Shown piece after piece: positions 61,301-64,000 of a stretch of DNA of 64,000 bases (positions within the stretch are counted from its first letter, which is position 1; each line of letters opens with the position of its first letter). The notes under the pieces were generated by a model. The model had not been told where the DNA came from. It worked only from the letters and a program-made list of their open reading frames with translations, and did not search any database. The DNA is from Globodera rostochiensis. Its lineage: Eukaryota; Nematoda; Chromadorea; Rhabditida; Heteroderidae. The stretch is from the NCBI GenBank assembly GCA_018350325.1, contig JAEVLN010000006.1, positions 705,193 to 769,192 on the forward strand, given 5' to 3'. Position numbers and translations under genes: made by a program.

Positions 61301-62077
61301 AAAGACCTTTTTTGGGGGGTGGGGGGAGAGAGAAGGTGCCCATAACCGAAAAATATCTTTTTAAATTTATATTTTTCTTATTTTAGAAAACATTCCGGCA
61401 CCATTTAAAATGTTTTACGCAAATTTTCTGACCCTGGAACACACGGATGACCATGAAAGCTGCCATGCCATGGCCAGCGGCCATCGGCAACAGCGCGGTG
61501 GCCAATGTGCTGATGACGCCTGCGGCGAAAAACACATAGCGCGCTCCGTAACGCGTGTACAGTGCACTGAACGGAAAGGTGCTGACCATGCTGGCCAAGC
61601 CGACCGCGTAGAGCAAGCGCGACTTCTCAATGGCCGAGTACGGCACAGTGGGTGGCACGACGGTGGAATCGTTCAGAACGATGAACTCCGAGGAGGTTGA
61701 GTCAGCAGAAATATTCTAAATTTGTTTGTGGAGTGGATAAACCTTTGTTTAAATGCATTCCTTATTTTTTAATTTAAAATTATAACAACACAAAAAACAA
61801 TTTGTTTTTGTCCCACCCAATGACCGCTCGTGACGATGTGCGAGTCGGCCGGGTACGAAACATTCTCCCAGTTTGGTCTTCGCATCAGAATCAATGTGAA
61901 ATTGAACGCGATCATATTGGAGCAAATCGTTGTCAAACATAACACAGTCACCAACAAAATGGCGTAGCGAAAGCCAACGCTACTGCAGCAACAACTACTA
62001 CGGTCACCGTACCCTCCAGCAACAAGCGGTGCTGGTACGGTAGCATTGCATTGTTTTTGATCATCAAAATGATCCAT
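58331..62077 (-). CDS. SLC17-family anion/phosphate transporter (MFS), ten exons
   Basis: Exons (minus): 62077-61817, 61715-61433, 61051-60970, 60923-60863, 60815-60783 (33 bases), 60304-60138, 59911-59702, 59204-59013, 58844-58691 and 58492-58331 (TAA). All phases agree, giving 534 residues. SLC17 proteins are twelve-span transporters of the major facilitator superfamily moving glutamate, sialic acid, nucleotides or phosphate across plasma, vesicle or lysosome membranes. Seen: a first span after a short N-terminus (FRYAILLVTVLCLTTICSN); a glycosylated loop with NISADSTSSEF and NDST; the family segments FPFSALYTRYGARYVFFAAG, MVIRVFQGGFAYGANFAAIG, GWPWVYYVHAL, PTYVSKVLGYGVRETGIWSA and QFAHFVVAGIQFEKSVTLFV; and a C-terminus beginning FFWFLADDQPAEF. 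Which subfamily (VGLUT, sialin or phosphate-like) I cannot say. One intron carries a MITE. Confidence 0.92.
59260..59693. mobile_element. 434-bp MITE in the SLC17 gene, 15-bp perfect terminal repeats
   Basis: TAGTGCTGCACGAGA at 59260-59274 and its exact reverse complement at 59679-59693. TAGNG ends are hAT-like. The flanking octamers GAGTGTAT and GTGTGTAC match at 6 of 8 positions, a plausible aged duplication. The interior carries many CTCGAG/CTCGAGTC/CCCGAGAC palindromes. The right end lies 8 bases from the exon 7 donor (59701). Confidence 0.65.
60600..60775. repeat. Small GC-rich element near the 33-base exon
   Basis: Self-complementary words (CCGGGTTTGCCGGAAACCCGG, shortened here to its GGGTTTNCCGGAAACCC core) and two AAAATACGGAAT copies lie in the intron next to the microexon. 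It is probably another tiny element; ends not identified. Confidence 0.35.
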
Positions 62078-63559
62078 TATGGTTCAGCTAGATATTATTT
62101 TTAATGAGATCTAAAGCCTAGCAAACGTTAAATAAGGACATGACAATAAAAGGAAAGGTATTCACGCAAAAAGACTTACTGATTTTTTTTATAAGATAAT
62201 TGATAATTTTATAAATAGGGTAGGATACCCTCATGACGGGGACCATTGAATTGGGACGGGAATTGTCCCGTCGGGACTCCCGACCTTCCTCTAAAATCTG
62301 TTAAATATTTAATCGTTTTAGAAAATTTTGTATAAATTAACAGACATTTCTCAAAACCCTGACGGCGCCTACCGGCTCGCCGCCGGCCTTCCAAAAAACA
62401 TAATAAAATGTTCTCTCGGAGAAGCAGATAAGCGGCGGAATAAATTTTCTTATCCAAATCCGAGTTTTTACAAATTTTGTTTTTTTTTTAATATAGGTAT
62501 TTAATTTTCAAATTATCCGTCCCCGAACGGTCTGTCCCCGCAACCGGAGATCGCCAAACTGCACATCCCCGAGATCCCCCCCCCCACCCCCATCTTCGAA
62601 ATTGTCGGGGATTTCCCTATGCCGCACAGCCCTAATTGGAACTTTAAAAAATTGTAAAATAGTAGCTTTGGTGCAAAAATAAAGTGCAAAAAAAATCCAA
62701 ATTTATTGGAATTTCTCCATTTTGAGCATAAATGCGAATGTGTGTGGCGAATAATCATCAAACATTAAGGCATTAAAAGAAATTTGAGAATATAATGCAC
62801 AATCAAATGGCATTAAAGAATTATATTTGGAAACGATAAACTTTCAGAAGCAAAAAATGGATAAAATTACCAGCTTAAAATTTTTATTTAACAAAAGGTA
62901 ATAAATTTTTAAATCAAATTCTTTATTTTTATAATTAATTTTTAATTGGAACGAACATTTGGAACCTTGCCGATTGCTGCCATTTTGATAAAAATATTGA
63001 TTAAACTTACCAAATTTTTTATATCAAAGTGGCTGACAGATTTATATTATTTTAAAAAAAATAAAATTTTTTAAAAAATTAACTCAAAAAACAAAAATTT
63101 ATTTCAAAATATGACGCATTTTGATGCCAAAACAAATATTTTTTATATTATAACCAAAAAAAAAATTCAAATTACATAATTTGTACAATAAATATTCGGT
63201 CAGACGAAGCGCAGCCAAACATAAAAAACCGAATGATTGTGCTTGTGAGCAAACATTCGATTCTCAAATATTGCGCGATGAAGGTAAAATTGTGATGAAT
63301 GAATGGGTGGGGAAAAACGGGGGGAAGAGGATGAACACTTGACAAATAATATTATTAATCGGACCAATTATAATATTTAAAATTGTAATAATTATTATTT
63401 TTTAAATAAATGTTGCGAGAAAGTTTTCAAAACATTAAAAATTATGATCTTTTGCCGTCGATAATATATAATCGGCGTTAGTAATTGCCAACAAATGAAA
63501 AATTTAGAAAATTTTCGAATTATAAAATAAATTTTAAATATTTTAGACGAACTTAATGA
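62078..63559. other. AT-rich upstream region of the SLC17 gene
   Basis: No gene seen. It contains a GGGACGGGAATTGTCCCGTC palindromic cluster (62250-62285), a GGCGCCTACCGGCTCGCCGCC fragment related to the dispersed GC repeat (core GGCGCCTACCGGCTCG, 62363), and a CCCCGAGATC/GTCCCCGAACGG cluster at 62520-62610. Confidence 0.4.
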
Positions 63560-63640
63560 CTAGAGACGGGATTTTTAAGCACTAAAACCTCGAAATAGGC
63601 GCCTAAAAAACCCCCCGAAATAGGCATTTCAAACAAAAAA
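63560..63640 (+). repeat. Short dispersed repeat, copy 2 of a pair
   Basis: TAGAGACGGGATTTTTAAGC + ACTAAAACCTCG + GGCGCCTAAAAA matches 31360-31420. The last 360 bases of the window after it are AT-rich with nothing recognisable. Confidence 0.45.
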
Positions 63641-64000
63641 TAACTACAAAAATCCCAAAAATCAGTCCATTTGCGAGCAATAGCAAATCAAGTTTTCAAG
63701 TTGTTTTTGGAAAAATTCACATTTTTTTTGTAAAATAAAAAAAAAAACTTTTTTTAGGTGTGCATTTTTAGTTAAGAAAAATTTTTGGTACATTTTTGTT
63801 ATTGGTGCATTTTCTGAAGAAATTTTTCAATCAAATATTGTAAAAATGTGAAATAAAAATTTGGCAAGTGGGAAAAGTGGAAAATGCGTACGTCAGAATT
63901 ATTTGACATTTTTTTGAATGACACATGACGACAATATTTTTAATTGAATGGAAAAAATCAATTAGAATAAAGATTGCGTTTGTGGGGGAACTAATTAACA

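Overview
The window looks like nuclear DNA of a nematode. The evidence is short introns with T-rich TTTCAG/TTTTAG acceptors, a glycogen-targeting phosphatase subunit and an SLC17 transporter split into many small exons, tracts of the nematode telomeric hexamer TTAGGC, and several short secreted proteins. A parasitic, possibly plant-parasitic, species would fit the secreted proteins, one GC-AG intron and several GTC-type donors, but this is inference.

Layout. 0-4.3 kb: simple repeats, a truncated virus-derived ATPase next to a Q-rich protein, and a small four-exon membrane protein gene. 4.3-9.4 kb: intergenic repeats, including a 281-bp-arm foldback element. 9.46-14.6 kb (minus): an eleven-exon PPP1R3-type gene. 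14.6-37.5 kb: gene-poor, with at least six minisatellites and one weakly supported four-exon gene (23.6-25.1 kb). 37.5-38.4 kb: a secreted protein with acidic repeats. 38.7-41.9 kb: satellite and dispersed repeats. 41.9-43 kb: small minus-strand exons, one resembling an integrase H2C2 region. 43.35-46.07 kb: a Mutator-like element with an apparently intact seven-exon transposase. 46.2-46.6 kb: a 393-bp MITE with an 8-bp target duplication. 47.1-47.8 kb: a small secreted protein gene overlapped by a broken opposite-strand gene. 48.185-56.013 kb: a Ty3/gypsy LTR retrotransposon. 56.3-57.2 kb: another secreted protein gene. 58.3-62.1 kb (minus): a ten-exon SLC17 transporter. The last 1.9 kb is AT-rich with no gene seen.

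The most unusual object is the retrotransposon. Its LTRs are 229/230 identical. Downstream of integrase, in the usual env position, it carries a GC-rich extra region that I read as an SGNH/GDSL-hydrolase-like domain keeping the nucleophile block but lacking the usual block V histidine. Gag is broken at a T5 run, and a single in-frame TAA separates the integrase core from the GPY/F-plus-SGNH region.

The host genes do not form an operon or pathway. One links PP1 to glycogen, one is an organic-anion or phosphate transporter, and the rest are unrecognised. All spliced models below were built by hand. Where exon phases are described as consistent, I checked them codon by codon.
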